Assembly: GCA_964036295.1 (NCBI GenBank) | Contig: OZ038465.1 | Span: forward strand, 881,615-945,614 | DNA: 64,000 nt | DNA from: Plumapathes pennacea | Lineage: Eukaryota; Cnidaria; Anthozoa; Antipatharia; Myriopathidae | Reading direction: 5' to 3' | Position numbers and translations under genes: made by a program | Part shown: positions 44,035-55,716 of the stretch, one piece after another | How positions within the stretch are numbered: the first letter of the stretch is position 1 | How the letters are laid out: each line of letters begins with the position of its first letter | Notes under the pieces: generated by a model | Database searches by the model: none | What the model saw: the letters and a program-made list of their open reading frames with translations, nothing else | What the model was told of the DNA's origin: nothing

Positions 44035-46435
44035 ATGGAGAACTCCACATGGTTACATGACAAGGAAAGCAGCATCAAAACAGAAACTTTACTCGACGTC
44101 GCTGTTCGATACATTTCGGTCTATACTGTCGCAGCAATCGGAGCTTTTCTGGTCACAAAGGAGTTCCTGATAGGTGAGCGTTCCTTGTTGATTCAGCCAT
44201 GCAAATCAAGAAACAACACTGTTTCACTCTTCATCACACTATCGTTCATGACCTCTGTGTCTTAGTAATACACTAAATTGCTTCTCCAGTGTGCATAACG
44301 TGTATTCTCTACAACAGCCAACTGACCACGGTTTCAGAGTTGCTATATATTTTAAATATAATTTTTCAAATTAGTTATTTCATAAATACAGCGGCCCATT
44401 TTCTAAGGCAAACAAAACGGAGTCGGTTTCCTTTAGATGCATTTTCTTCTCCTTTATCCTGTGGTGCCGTTTGCTGATAAGCCATATTTAAACAACAATA
44501 ATTAGTGAACTAGACATTACCACACTGTCCTAATAGCCTCAATCCCTAACATCCTGTTGTTTTTCTATGGCGTATGCAGTCCTCAACACAAACAGATTTG
44601 AGACAGTGCTGAAAAACCCGGATTTTCGTGGGCTCAGTGATTGACTTGCAGCCTTTCTTACGGCTGAGACATGCTCTTTCGGCCAATCAAACATATTCGC
44701 GCTAAAAAAAGTTGTATACTGGTTCCGAAGTTGTAATTTTAATCTTCGGTCCACAAAATGCAACAAGGAACAATAGGCATGAGTAGATAGTGATTTGAAA
44801 TCACGTTGTAAACACATGTCATATCTCTTTTATTGCATAGAAAATACTTTTCTATATAAAGTTCTAAATTATTTTGCTCAAAATGAACAGATGACAGAGT
44901 GTAACGGAGTTAAACGGGGTGAAAGATGACCTGGCACGGTTGATCTGGCAAATCGACACGACAAAATCCTAATGTTTGTAAACGACTGAACTGTGATGCA
45001 CACCTGCTATGAATAAACATGTGCTGCCATGCGTTCTTTTCGGTGGCTTTGTGTCAGCACCGACTTTTTCGTTCCGTCTGTGAAAACGTTTCTCAGTGGG
45101 AACTATTATATGATAATCCAATGATAATATCTGTTTGATTATTACACTGAATCTACTATTATAAATCTTTAATTCTGTAAGGTCGTCAGACCCATGATGA
45201 CGTTTGTATATATTTTTTCTATTTACAAATCCTGTTATTGCCTGACGCCATTACTTTTACTTTATTCTCGTCAAATGCATGTGAAGCGTGCTTGCCGGGT
45301 TTAAATACTTCCATTCTCAGAACAAGAATTTACCTTACTAATGGGATTTCTTCTAATTTTGAATCATTTTCTTAATTTTGCAGGAGAGTTCGCCGTTTGC
45401 CAACCAATCAACAAAGCGATACGAGAGAACCTTTCATACAGCCCAACACAAGCCCGCTACGACGCAGCGTTCTGTACGGCTAGCATGCTCGACTTCACAG
45501 AAAACCTCCAGGTGGCCTCGACGACTGATCATGGAGCAATTCCTGGAATTACGATTCTTGGAATAAAGGGAAAAGCCGCTCCAGCCCTTCATGAGAAATT
45601 CATCCCATTCGCATTTCTGATCCAAGCCGCGGTGTTCTATTTACCAACACTGGTGTGGAAACATCGTGGAGCCGAGTTGCTCCGCGCGGCGGTCAGGTAC
45701 ATTGCAGCCACTTCCTGGAAAATCTGCCAGAGAGAGGCAGCCTCGACTCCATCACAAACCAACACACCCAGACGAGGCTCGTTAGAACGTCACTTGGACG
45801 AACTGGAGAATGACGTGAACATGTGGCTGTCTCAAAGATCTCTAGTGAATGTTTATGTTTTAAAGTTGATGTTCACAGCACTTTTGCTTGTGGCTGCAAT
45901 ATGCCTCTATCTCCTCTATACTCCTCTCAACATATTCAGCTTTAGAGGCATGTTCGTTTGTCATGTGGATAGACAGGCCCTGGTTCGATGCCTCATTCCT
46001 GACACGCATCTGTTCAGACTGTTCTGGATTGTCAATCTTGTCTTGGTTGATCTTTGTCTCGTATTTACAACGTTTCAGCTGCTCAACTTGGCCTTCTGCG
46101 CACAGAGGCGTCGCAATTTCTTCTTTTTCAGATATCTCGGCATATCCGATAGGAAACATTCTAAAGTCGCCACAGACGCGCATCTCATATCACAGTTTTG
46201 TGATGAGAATCTGAGCATCATGGCGCCTGAAGCCCTCAGGAGCACTTTACCAACCAACGAGTTGTACTGCTCTTCTCTCATCGCGCTGGGAAGTTCGGGA
46301 GGTTCCTCTCTCAGATCCCTTGCGTACGATACTGCACCTCAAACACCCCAAAGGATGTCTGAAGAAAAACAAAACCTGCAGGTTCCCACAACAAGCACAG
46401 TTCAACCACCACCAAAACAAGACGACAAGATATGA
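44035..46435 (+). CDS. Four-TM large-pore channel-like protein, pannexin/LRRC8 superfamily type (2 exons)
   Basis: Exons 44035-44173 and 45384-46435 join in phase 1 to 396 residues. Four hydrophobic segments are visible: about residues 23-43, 119-138, 203-226 and 258-282. The two loops between TM1-TM2 and TM3-TM4 carry two cysteines each (near 52 and 77, and near 239 and 249), the hallmark arrangement of pannexin/innexin-type channels. The pattern FVCHVDRQALVRCLIPDTHL before TM4 and the segment after TM4 (HLISQFCDENLSIMAPEAL) also resemble the pore and linker regions of LRRC8 anion channels. There are no leucine-rich repeats; instead a Ser/Pro/Gln-rich cytoplasmic tail ends the protein. Such proteins form plasma-membrane hexamers or larger rings passing ions or small metabolites. 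Family placement is by eye and moderately sure. Confidence 0.72.
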
Positions 46436-47133
46436 GGTACTTTGCAATTTTACCCACAATACAAGTCCCTGGAACTTAAGGCCGGTATGCAGACCCTACG
46501 GGCCGTACTTTTAAACAAAGCCTAACTTAGACTCGGTTTATCGCGAAATTGAAGGTCAGACGAAGTCTGTAAACCAGATTTTGCCAAAGGCTAAATTGCA
46601 CTTTTAGAACACGGATCGGTGTCGGTTTATATATACCACGTTACAACCGTGGTCCGATAAGCATGGCTACTGTCTGGACCTTGTTCAGACCAGGACTTTC
46701 TTTGGACCGCGGTCCAAACCTACATCTTTAGTCCCTGTGACAACTAGTTTTGCTTTGAGTCGGTGAAGCGGTGAGACTCGTGTAATCGTAAAGTTGCTGA
46801 ATATTCTGAACACCGTATGGAATATAACGGCCCACGTTTCGTGCGACCTTCCTTCGTCAGAGAAAACAGATTCCCTTTTTGCTTTTCTGTGAAGGAGTTG
46901 GAATTAGCCCAGTCCACATGCTCAACATTTAACTGTACTTCACCGGCACTTTACAGTACTTCTTTATGTGACTTGAAGCGAGTTGGATTAAGCTGAACGT
47001 ACGGTCTAACAAATACAACAAGGTCACTTCTTGGTTATTTTATTACTACTAACACATGAAAGAAGCCTTATCTCAGCTCCAGTTCCTTATCTCAGTTCCA
47101 GTTGCTGCCACATCCTTTTACGGTATCCGATGC
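46436..47133. other. Intergenic between channel-like gene and GST gene A
   Basis: The two genes converge. The stretch should hold both 3' untranslated regions. No AATAAA signal, exon or repeat family was recognised with confidence. A GGACCGCGGTCC palindrome sits at about 46704. Confidence 0.45.
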
Positions 47134-50100
47134 TCATAAGAACGTTGCTGTCTTGTTGTTGATGGGGCGTGTGATGAACTTGTCCGACTTCATGAACTTT
47201 GCAATGGAAGGAAGCGCCTGTAGAAGAGAAATATAAGTTGTTAGAGATGAAGTGCAGATCAACACAACACAAACGAACGTAAATCATGTACAGCGAAACG
47301 AGTGGAAAACAAGGCGAGGCCAAATGAAATGAGATAAAACCACCTGAAAAGGTCGAACAAAACAAAATGAAATCTAAACAGAGCTTTTATCCATCACGTT
47401 TTACGTTTGCCTAAAGATATCCAACGGAAAAAAAGGAGTTGCAGTATAGACAAGTGTACAGCAATATAAAATGAATCAAATAAATATAAACCATGTATAG
47501 AAGCCATGACTAGTAGCAGAAAAACGCCGACAACTTGCTTACCTCGATTCTGTCCATAAAGTCCTGCACAGACACACAAAAGAAACGAAATATCAATACT
47601 GATAATTATGAGACACCTACACGTGTAATTATATATTATTATTTATTACATTATTTTATTATTAACGCTTGGCTAAGATAATTCTTTTTTTTTTTTATTT
47701 GTTTAAACAATATTTGGGCATTACATTTGAGCATTACATCTAAGATAATTCCTGGTCCTCTGTGCTCTCTTTCTAAACTTCACACTTTCTGAACTTGAAC
47801 AAATACAATAAACGCTGAGTCCGTTACCCTACCATAGTTTGTCTGTATGCGTGTTGCGTGTCTGTGCGTGATGTATGCGTATGTTTGCGTGTGTGCGCGT
47901 GCTTGCGAGCGCCTAAATGTTTCTCAGTGTGTAGGGATTTACATTGTCGGCGAAGCCTTTTAAACGCAGAAATATAATGAGACGTCCATAACTGGATCCT
48001 TCACCTTACTTCAATTCCTATTACATATTGGCTCGTATGTATGTGAGTTCCAGCTGTGAGCGAACCATGTGCCCGTTATGTCTTTGTGAGTCTTACGTCA
48101 AAAAAGGCAGCGCTTAAAGAGATACTCACCCCCCCCCCCCCCTCCGGAAAAAAAAATTCACCTCGATAACATGTGCGCACTGATCACCCACCTTGAGGTT
48201 TCCATGCTCTTCGAACAGTGAGGATTCAAAGATCCGATGTTGATCCAGCAGCTCATACATCACGAAATCCACAAATGTAATCTGAAAACAAAACTCCAAG
48301 ATGCAATCTAAAAACGTGAAATGAAATCAGACACCACACGATACGATGAGTTTCCCTGAAAACTAAAGAAAATTATACCACAAGTAAAAAAAAGCGACAT
48401 TCTGTGTTGCGTGTGCCTGCGCGTCCGTGTAGGGGCGTATGCGGGCGTGCGTGTGCGTTTATGTGTGCACACATGGGTGTGGCAGGGTTCAAGGGAATGT
48501 AAAAGCAACCTGTATACTCTCCTAAAGAAATAAATTTGTACTAATACCCATGGGCTCTTTACATAACACAGCACAATACCTCTTCTCCAGAAATAAATTT
48601 CCTTGTTCCTAGAAAAGTGGCAAACTTCTTTAATACATCCTTGATCCTATCAATGTACATTGGCTTGTAAGTCTCCTGCAAATGGAGGTTAGGTCAACTG
48701 TCGGAGCTCAGTGGGGCTTTCAAAGCATAGAATAACATTCTCCTTATTGAGTATTTCAAGTTTCCAAAGAACCAGTAACTTGAACAGCCATAAACGTTCT
48801 GTGATACATTTCAACTGAATTGCAATACTTACAAAATCCTTGCCATAGCAGAGCCTCACAAAGCCATTGCGTAAATCCATCAGCTTTCAAAAGTAAAATA
48901 ATTAAAGTAAGCATGTAAGCACAAATTGAATACCAAGGTACCAAAATACCACTAACACTTTTATATAACAGAAACACAGAATCACATAGAGATATCCTCC
49001 CTACCTGGTTCTCAGCCATGTCAACTCGTGCTTTCTCTGCATCAGTTTTTCCACCTGAGTAACACAGAAAATAATTTTATGTACATTTGTTTATTTATCT
49101 ACATAATGCCCAAGAGTCCAAAGCTTCATTTAAATGAGCACATGAACATGAATTGAAAAACTTCTAAACTTTCTGCATAAAATATTTCTAACTGTATAAT
49201 ATATATTATATATTATAAAATACTTCTAAATTGTCCGGCATAAAATATTTTCAATATTGTATATACAGTGGTACACTCAACATGATTGGCTGAAAACATC
49301 TTAAATGAGAGTACACTACACACTGGCATGATGCAATTTCCCTGTACCACCATCATAATTATTATTTTATAATTCAAGAAATATGTGGCCTCATGGTTTC
49401 CCTACACTACTCTCATGTTCTCACAACTTCCAGCATGTTTTAGATGAGGCTATATTACACAGGAATGCATTATATATTTCTTGGATAATAGAACAGTATT
49501 ATATTACATAAATGAAATACTTCTTAATTGTCTGCCATAAAATATTTTCAGTTGCATATATATTTACATATATATAATACTTCTGAATTGTCTAATACTA
49601 AATATACTAAATATAGTTAAATATATTTAAATACATATAAATATAATAAAATAAAAAATGTATAATTTACTAAATATGTAACTTTGAAATTGTATGATAA
49701 AAATACTTCTAACTATTTGTAGTTAGCTGTAAGTAATTTTCCTAAAATCTAAAGATAAATTAGCCATGAGCATAGATAAGTGACTGTGCATGCAGTAAGT
49801 TTATAGATCACAAGCAACCAAATAAACTATGATGCATATATACTTACACAAGCTATGTTTTCTTGCTATGTGCCGCAGAATCTGATGACAAATTAAAGAA
49901 GTACACACCTTAAATATTACTATTGCCAACATTTTACATGACATGAGTAGATTCTATTGTTCCAAATATTATGAGACTTACAGCATTACTTTGGGTCAGC
50001 TTGATCTCTCCATCAAGATAGTATGGCAGCTGAAAAAAAATATATATATAATGTTCAAAACAATGAAGTACAGTATGCACTACAGTCAAACTCCTATTAG

Positions 50101-50745
50101 CAGCCGGCTATCAAAGTCCTGAATACTGTAATTATTACATTTATTACATTTATTCATTAGATGACACACAAAGATTTACATAAAGAAGTAAGGCCAAAGC
50201 CAGTGGCTTAAATGGCTTGGGGTCAACAGAGAATTAAGTGTTTCATCGCAGAGGTGACGCACTCAGCAAATACAATGTTACAATAACAAATAGCAAATTA
50301 AATTAAATTAAATTAAATTAAATATAAACCTAACAGCAACAACAACAGAACTAACATTCCTATAAAGAGTAGGTTGAACTAAGCATATTGTAAACTACAT
50401 ATTAAATACATATCATTTCTTATTTTATACTGAAGTAGATGGAATTAGAAAGAAATTACAGTCCTTTGAAGATTAATCCCCTATAAACGGCCACCTCTTG
50501 ATTGTTCTGATGAGGGTTCTTGTATAAATTCATGCAGTTTTGGCTTTGTTTTGTAAACATGACAAATACAAGCATTTGAGTCATTAATACTAAATAATTA
50601 TAAGCAATCAAACTCACTGACTGCAGTTAAAATACTTGCGGAGGCAGTATACAGTCAAAATACTTACATTGGGGAAATCCAGTCCCAGGTTGTCCTTCTC
50701 TTTGAGCCAGCACTCTCTGCTGTAATCAGGAGCTACAATGTTGGG

Positions 50746-50781
<36 letters not shown>

Positions 50782-51346
50782 TGCATACACATTTACTTGT
50801 AAGTACGAAAAAACATCACATGTCCCAAGCTTAAATATACAGGCTGCATTTTATATATTTTAAAAGTAATTTATTTACAAATTGGGTTTATGGAGATTAG
50901 AAGCTTCCACTGTTGGAAACCGGCCAGACTTTTCCTGTATCCGCTCCTGAATACTATCCTAATGTTAGGGACTGAGTGTCTAATCGATACATGTGGTATT
51001 CACAGAAGATCACTTACCATCACCAACTTCGTAAGTCTTGTCCTCGAATTCTGTCTCAGTGTAGTGCAAAAGCAGTCGGATGGGCTGGGCAAGCTGCATC
51101 GAAATCGTAATATTAAAGACTTACATAGAAAAGACCTCACCAAAATATAGCAGATCAGGCTACGGCTATACTCCCTCTCTAGATAACTAATCCAAAACCT
51201 CGTGGCAGTACTTTCGTATTGAGCTGGGCATAAATCTGTAGCGTTTTATAACATGTACAAGTACAAGCCAATTACATCAGTTTTACACACGAGTAAGAGT
51301 GGAAACTTACGCCTCTAATTTTCCAGTACGCAAGAACAGGGGCCAT
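47134..51346 (-). CDS. Glutathione S-transferase, Mu-class-like, gene A (11 exons)
   Basis: Conjugates glutathione to electrophiles in the cytosol (family knowledge). Exons 5' to 3': 51346-51311, 51093-51018, 50732-50668, 50029-49982, 49881-49848, 49054-49005, 48883-48833, 48675-48580, 48281-48192, 47563-47543 (21 nt), 47217-47134. They join in frame to 216 residues; Mu enzymes have about 217. Visible motifs: LAYWKIRG with the catalytic Tyr, LAQPIRLLLHYTETEFE, CWLKEKDNLGLDFPNLPYY, the glutathione-binding TQSNAILRHIARKH, FISGEEITFVDFVMYELLD (helix 6 N-capping region), and a C-terminus ALPSIAKFMKSDKFITRPIN. The 21-nt exon encodes DFMDRIE. Nothing essential seems missing. Gene B on the other strand has the same exon pattern. 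Confidence 0.94.
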
Positions 51347-51858
51347 GTGAAATCCGCACGGTACGGTGTTGGTTTGGATGTGCTTTGGGGTAGAGGGTGG
51401 GATGTGTCACAAAACCTGGGTGGGGGAGGGAGGGGAAGACGCCTGACGCCCCCAGCAGGGATTTCCTTTGTTGTATACTTTCGAACCTTGGCTCTCTGAC
51501 CTTGTCATTTTAATACCAGCCTAAAATGACAGCTGTACGACGTTTGCTTTGAAATTGTTTATTTTCTTACCGGGGAGAATTCATTTCGGGCATGCCGCTT
51601 TGCAAAATGGCAAAATAGCTGCAGAAGTTCATTTATGCTGAAAGAAATAGTTTAATTAATTTAATGTCGATGAAACTGTCCCCCTGAATATGCGGTGGAC
51701 ATCTGGAATAATTATTGCAACAGCTACCCATAAGATCCCCCAAACTGGCTCTAAACGAGTGTATCCTGTTTGTAACAGGTCCGACCGGTCCGGCTGCATC
51801 CTTAGTCTTGCGGTGACACGGCTGAGTTTGTACACGATTTTTTTCGCCCCACATCGAA
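51347..51858. promoter_or_regulatory. Shared upstream region of two divergent GST genes
   Basis: 512 bases separate the two start codons. It must contain the promoters of both genes. It includes G-rich stretches (GGGTGGGGGAGGGAGGGG near 51417) on the GST A side. I did not identify a confident antioxidant-response element or TATA box. The minus-strand open frames here are short and unlike known proteins. Confidence 0.55.
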
Positions 51859-54800
51859 ATGTCCCGACCAGAATTTGGATATTGGAACGTTCGCGGGGTA
51901 AGTTATTACTCGACAGAACTGCACAATGAAACGACCGCAAAAAATGGCGGCAAGACATTCTGTTTCAGCCTTATGCTTTGATGATTCTCTCTTCGATCTC
52001 ATGCTTGAAAGTTTATATGAGCGCACAGGAAGGTTTGCGATTTTTGTATGCAACCGGCTGTGGACAGAATATCATGCAGCAAGCTCCACGAACTACGAAC
52101 ATGGGGGAAGGGATACTCCATACATAACCACCAAGGGATGTGCCGCCCCGAAGGGTTTAATTTTCAAGCATTTATTCGAAAATAGGTTACAGCTTGTTTA
52201 TTTTTGGTGGTTTATTTGGCTTGATTTGGTATTTGGTCTGAAATAGGCCACAAATTTTGGGCTACAGTGCAAATTAAGCCCGGGAAATTAGGACCAAGGG
52301 CAAACTCAAAGGCGTAGTCCAGTTAAGCCAGCTTTATGCGCCGATCATCCACCCCCCTCCCCCCAGCCCCGGCATACCCCGGGCATTTGACACCCTCCCC
52401 TGTCCCGGGGGTGGGGAATTTGACCTTTCAAACTACTGTGGGGGTGGTGCATTTGACCCCGCTCCCTGTTGGAACTAAGTTTCTCGATCGCACACATGCA
52501 TCATGGAGTCTACTTTGAAATATTTTAGCGAATAGGACAATAGGACAATAGATACGTATATGGCGTGTTTATACAGGTTTAGCGTTTCTTTTTTTTCTTT
52601 TCTTTTTTTTTTTTTTTTTGAGTTGCTGAGTTTCATGATTTTTAAAATGCGTCACCCGCCGTCTTTCGCAACCCGAATACAAATCACTTCCACCTATAGA
52701 AATCGAGAGTGGCCCGGGGTGGGGCAATGCCTATCCATTTTCCTTGCAAGTGGGGGCATTTAAACGGCTTTTGGGGCCCGAGAGTGGAGAAATCGGAACA
52801 TTCAAATGCCCGGGGGTATGCCCGAAGAAGGGGGGGGGGGGGGGGGGGATCGGCGCATTACGATGTACGAGTGGGTGGGGTCGGGGAAATACCAGACGAG
52901 CTCAAGCTGGTTCTAATCGCATGTGATGTTTCAAATGACATTTAGATCGCAGAACCAATCTTGTATCTGCTCGCCTTCACCAAGACAGACTTCACCCTGA
53001 AAGACTACATCACTGGAGACGGTTGGTTCACGCATGACACCAGAATACACAAACTTCATTTATACTCACCGGTATCAGGCCATAAATAGACGTTATCATG
53101 GAAGTTCCTTCAACTCTGAATGAGAGTCATCTCTTGAGATCCGTCTTGTCCGTCATCTTGAATAGGCTGCACGCATACACGGCCACTAATGTTGCCCGCT
53201 GCCTCAAACCTTACGCTGTTCAGATAAATCTGTACAGTGTTCATAAGAATAGACCCCACATCCTCTTGAACTGTGTACTGGCGTGACAGCGTGACAGCGT
53301 GACTTGACTTCCCGCTTGTATTACGTCATATCCGGTCAGCGGAGCGTTGTCATCTGACATTCTTGTCAGAAGAACTTCCGAGAGCGGGGGTTTACCAAAG
53401 GCTATTTTCGTTATCTTCAGCTCCCGATTATGACAAGTCCTGTTGGTTGTCTGTGAAAGAGAAACTTGACCTTCCATTCCCAAACGTAAGTAATATAGGT
53501 TTTTATACCAAGTTCAGTATATTGGTAATTATTGTAGTTAAGTATTATTTTCATTGTTTATATATATTTTTAAAAAGGAAATACTCCACCTCTATTTCAG
53601 CTTCCCTATTACATTGATGGTGACGTCAAGCTGACGCACACAAACGCGGTAGGGCACATGTATTACTTAATGTTTTGTAACTTATACATTGCGTATTGAT
53701 TTGATCAGTTGTTCTCAGTTGATTCGAGTTCATCTTTTATTTTCAGATATTGCGCTACATTGCTGGCAAACATGATCTCTGTAAGCTAAGTTTACTTCTA
53801 ATTGATTTGATACTGGGTCACTTAACTACTGTAGGATCATTTTCCTTGCTTCCCAGGCGGTATTAACGTGATGTATACTATTTATATATTCAGTTCATTG
53901 CATGATCACAGCAATACTTCACGTTTTTTCAGGTGGCAGATCTGAACAGGAGAGATTGCGCGTCGCCATGATAGAGAATGAGGTATATTCCTGCGTCAGT
54001 GATTACAGCGACACGTGACTGTCTTAGAAAAGCCGCATACAAACCTCTTTCGATTTCTCGTTTACATCACGCAGTCAGTTTTGCTCTCTTTTTTTTCTTA
54101 ACAATACTTTCTCCTTCTTCCATTGCCACAGACTTCTGACCTTAGGATGGGGTTTATAAAAGCGACCTACTTCGTACCAAACTTTGTAAGTGCAGTTTAT
54201 TATACCCGCGTATAAACCGTAACGAAAGTTGCTATATCGGCAAAAACAACCTTGGCTTAGGTTTCATCATGTTTTTTAAAAACATGTTTACGTTATAAAT
54301 AGTTTCACTTTTATGTCCTTGCGGTTACTACATGCACAATCCTACAAGCTGCAAGTGTTTTGATTGTAGGAGGAAAGCAAGAAGAATTATGTGAAGAATA
54401 TTCAAGTTCAACTGAAGCGCTACTCTGATTTTCTTGGCTCGTTTCCTTATTTTGCTGGAGAAAACGTAAGTACCCTGTGTTGAAAGTTTACATCGATTTT
54501 GTTGGATAATCGTCTTTGGATTACGACCAATGGCTCGGTCACGTGATACGTTTGTCTTTCGTGCAGCTGACGTTTTGCGACTTTTCAATGTTCGAACCGC
54601 TGGACCAGATGCTCGCTCTTGAGCCCACAATCCTGGACAATTTCCAAAACTTGAAGGTAATTGTTAAATAGAAAATGTAACAGTGACATAATGAGAATTG
54701 ATATTTAATCAGCTTTCATCTGGGCAAGGTATCAAAAGCCAGGTTCTCCTTACTGTAAATATATTTCTTGTAAGAAACGTAAGGAGAAAGTTGAAGCTGA

Positions 54801-55120
54801 TTACTCTTGGAAGTGAAGGGTCTGCAGTTACTTAGTTAATCATCTTTACGCAAATAGCTGAATAGCTGGTGTTCTCTACTTACAGGATTTTATGGCCAGG
54901 ATGGAGGTGAGTAAACTGTGGCGAATTCAAACAAATTGTTGACTGTTTAGCTTTCCACAAGTTTCATGCTTCAAACTGCTCGCTAAATCCCATAAACCTC
55001 TTTTAAATCTGTCAGGCGCTGCCGGGGATGAAGGAATACTTGCAATCAGAGACATTCCTCAAGAGACCAATCAGCAACAAGATGGGGCTTTGGGGCACTC
55101 AGCCAATCCCGCGCAAGTAA
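51859..55120 (+). CDS. Glutathione S-transferase, Mu-class-like, gene B (11 exons)
   Basis: Paralogue of gene A. Exons: 51859-51897, 52946-53021, 53421-53485, 53601-53648, 53747-53780, 53933-53982, 54132-54185, 54370-54465, 54567-54656, 54886-54906 (21 nt), 55016-55120. They join in frame to 225 residues. Internal exon lengths and phases equal those of gene A except one codon more in exon 7. Motifs: FGYWNVRG with the catalytic Tyr, IAEPILYLLAFTKTDF, PDYDKSCWLSVKEKLDLPFP, LPYYIDGDVKLTHTNAILRY, YFAGENLTFCDFSMFEPLDQ and a longer C-terminus ending NKMGLWGTQPIPRK. The usual glutathione-contact pair Gln-Ser is His-Thr here (LTHTNA versus LTQSNA in gene A), which may lower or change glutathione binding. 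It could be a divergent active enzyme or a binding protein. Confidence 0.93.
52345..52850. repeat. Inverted-repeat element in GST B intron 1
   Basis: The left end has GGCATACCCCGGGCATTTGA (about 52370-52389). The right end has the opposed TTCAAATGCCCGGGGGTATG (about 52801-52820), followed by a run of about 18 G. Internal G-rich/TTTGACC words recur. This arm-spacer-arm design fits a MITE-like element. Confidence 0.6.
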
Positions 55121-55198
55121 AGGCCACGTGACCTGATGAAATCAACTTTGCCGAAGAGCCAGTCATAGGATATAACCTTTGTCAGTACTTGAAGTCCT

Positions 55199-55204
55199 AA
55201 TAAA
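55199..55204 (+). terminator. GST B polyadenylation signal
   Basis: AATAAA lies 78 bases after the GST B stop codon and is followed by GTGTGATAC-type sequence, a plausible GU-rich downstream element. Confidence 0.65.
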
Positions 55205-55716
55205 GTGTGATACTATGATAATGTGACCACGTCGTGTTCTCTACAGCGACCTATTATAACAGTCTAAGCTGATTACCGACAGTCTTTGCGAACTATTTGA
55301 GAGGTCCGCTGACCAAAACTCTGTTTTGTCCTCAGGCTCGTTTTCCCATCTGCCGTCACAATGAATATTCGCCAGTTTTTCTATCCAGGATAATCGTATT
55401 TTCTTATCGAGTGCACTTTATAGATAACTTGTTTTCGACGCTTATGGGAAATAGGCCTAGTGTACAGAGGGGCAAATTCAAGAAACTGTACAATAGAATT
55501 TGCCCCAAAGTAACTTCGGTCAAATATTACTTCTTACTCATATAATGGAACCTCTTTGCTTTGTAGAAAGTCTAAAGCAGCACAGAGGTTTTCATTGTGG
55601 CATCAGTGTTTTGTGAACTTCAGTTTCAGGCCAAACTAACACAAGTCTAAACAAATGCTTGGTGGGCGATCATGGCTTGCTATTTACAAAGTGCTATGTT
55701 AGCGGATGTTTAAGAT
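55205..55716. other. Intergenic between GST B and multi-pentraxin gene
   Basis: Tail-to-tail spacer. It should hold the 3' untranslated region of the minus-strand pentraxin gene. An open plus frame at 55297-55545 has no recognisable motif. No repeat family was recognised. Confidence 0.45.

Noticed and set aside
51633-51958. Overlapping 73-100 codon frames upstream of GST B
   Set aside because: No domain, unusual composition, and they overlap the GST B first exon on the opposite strand.
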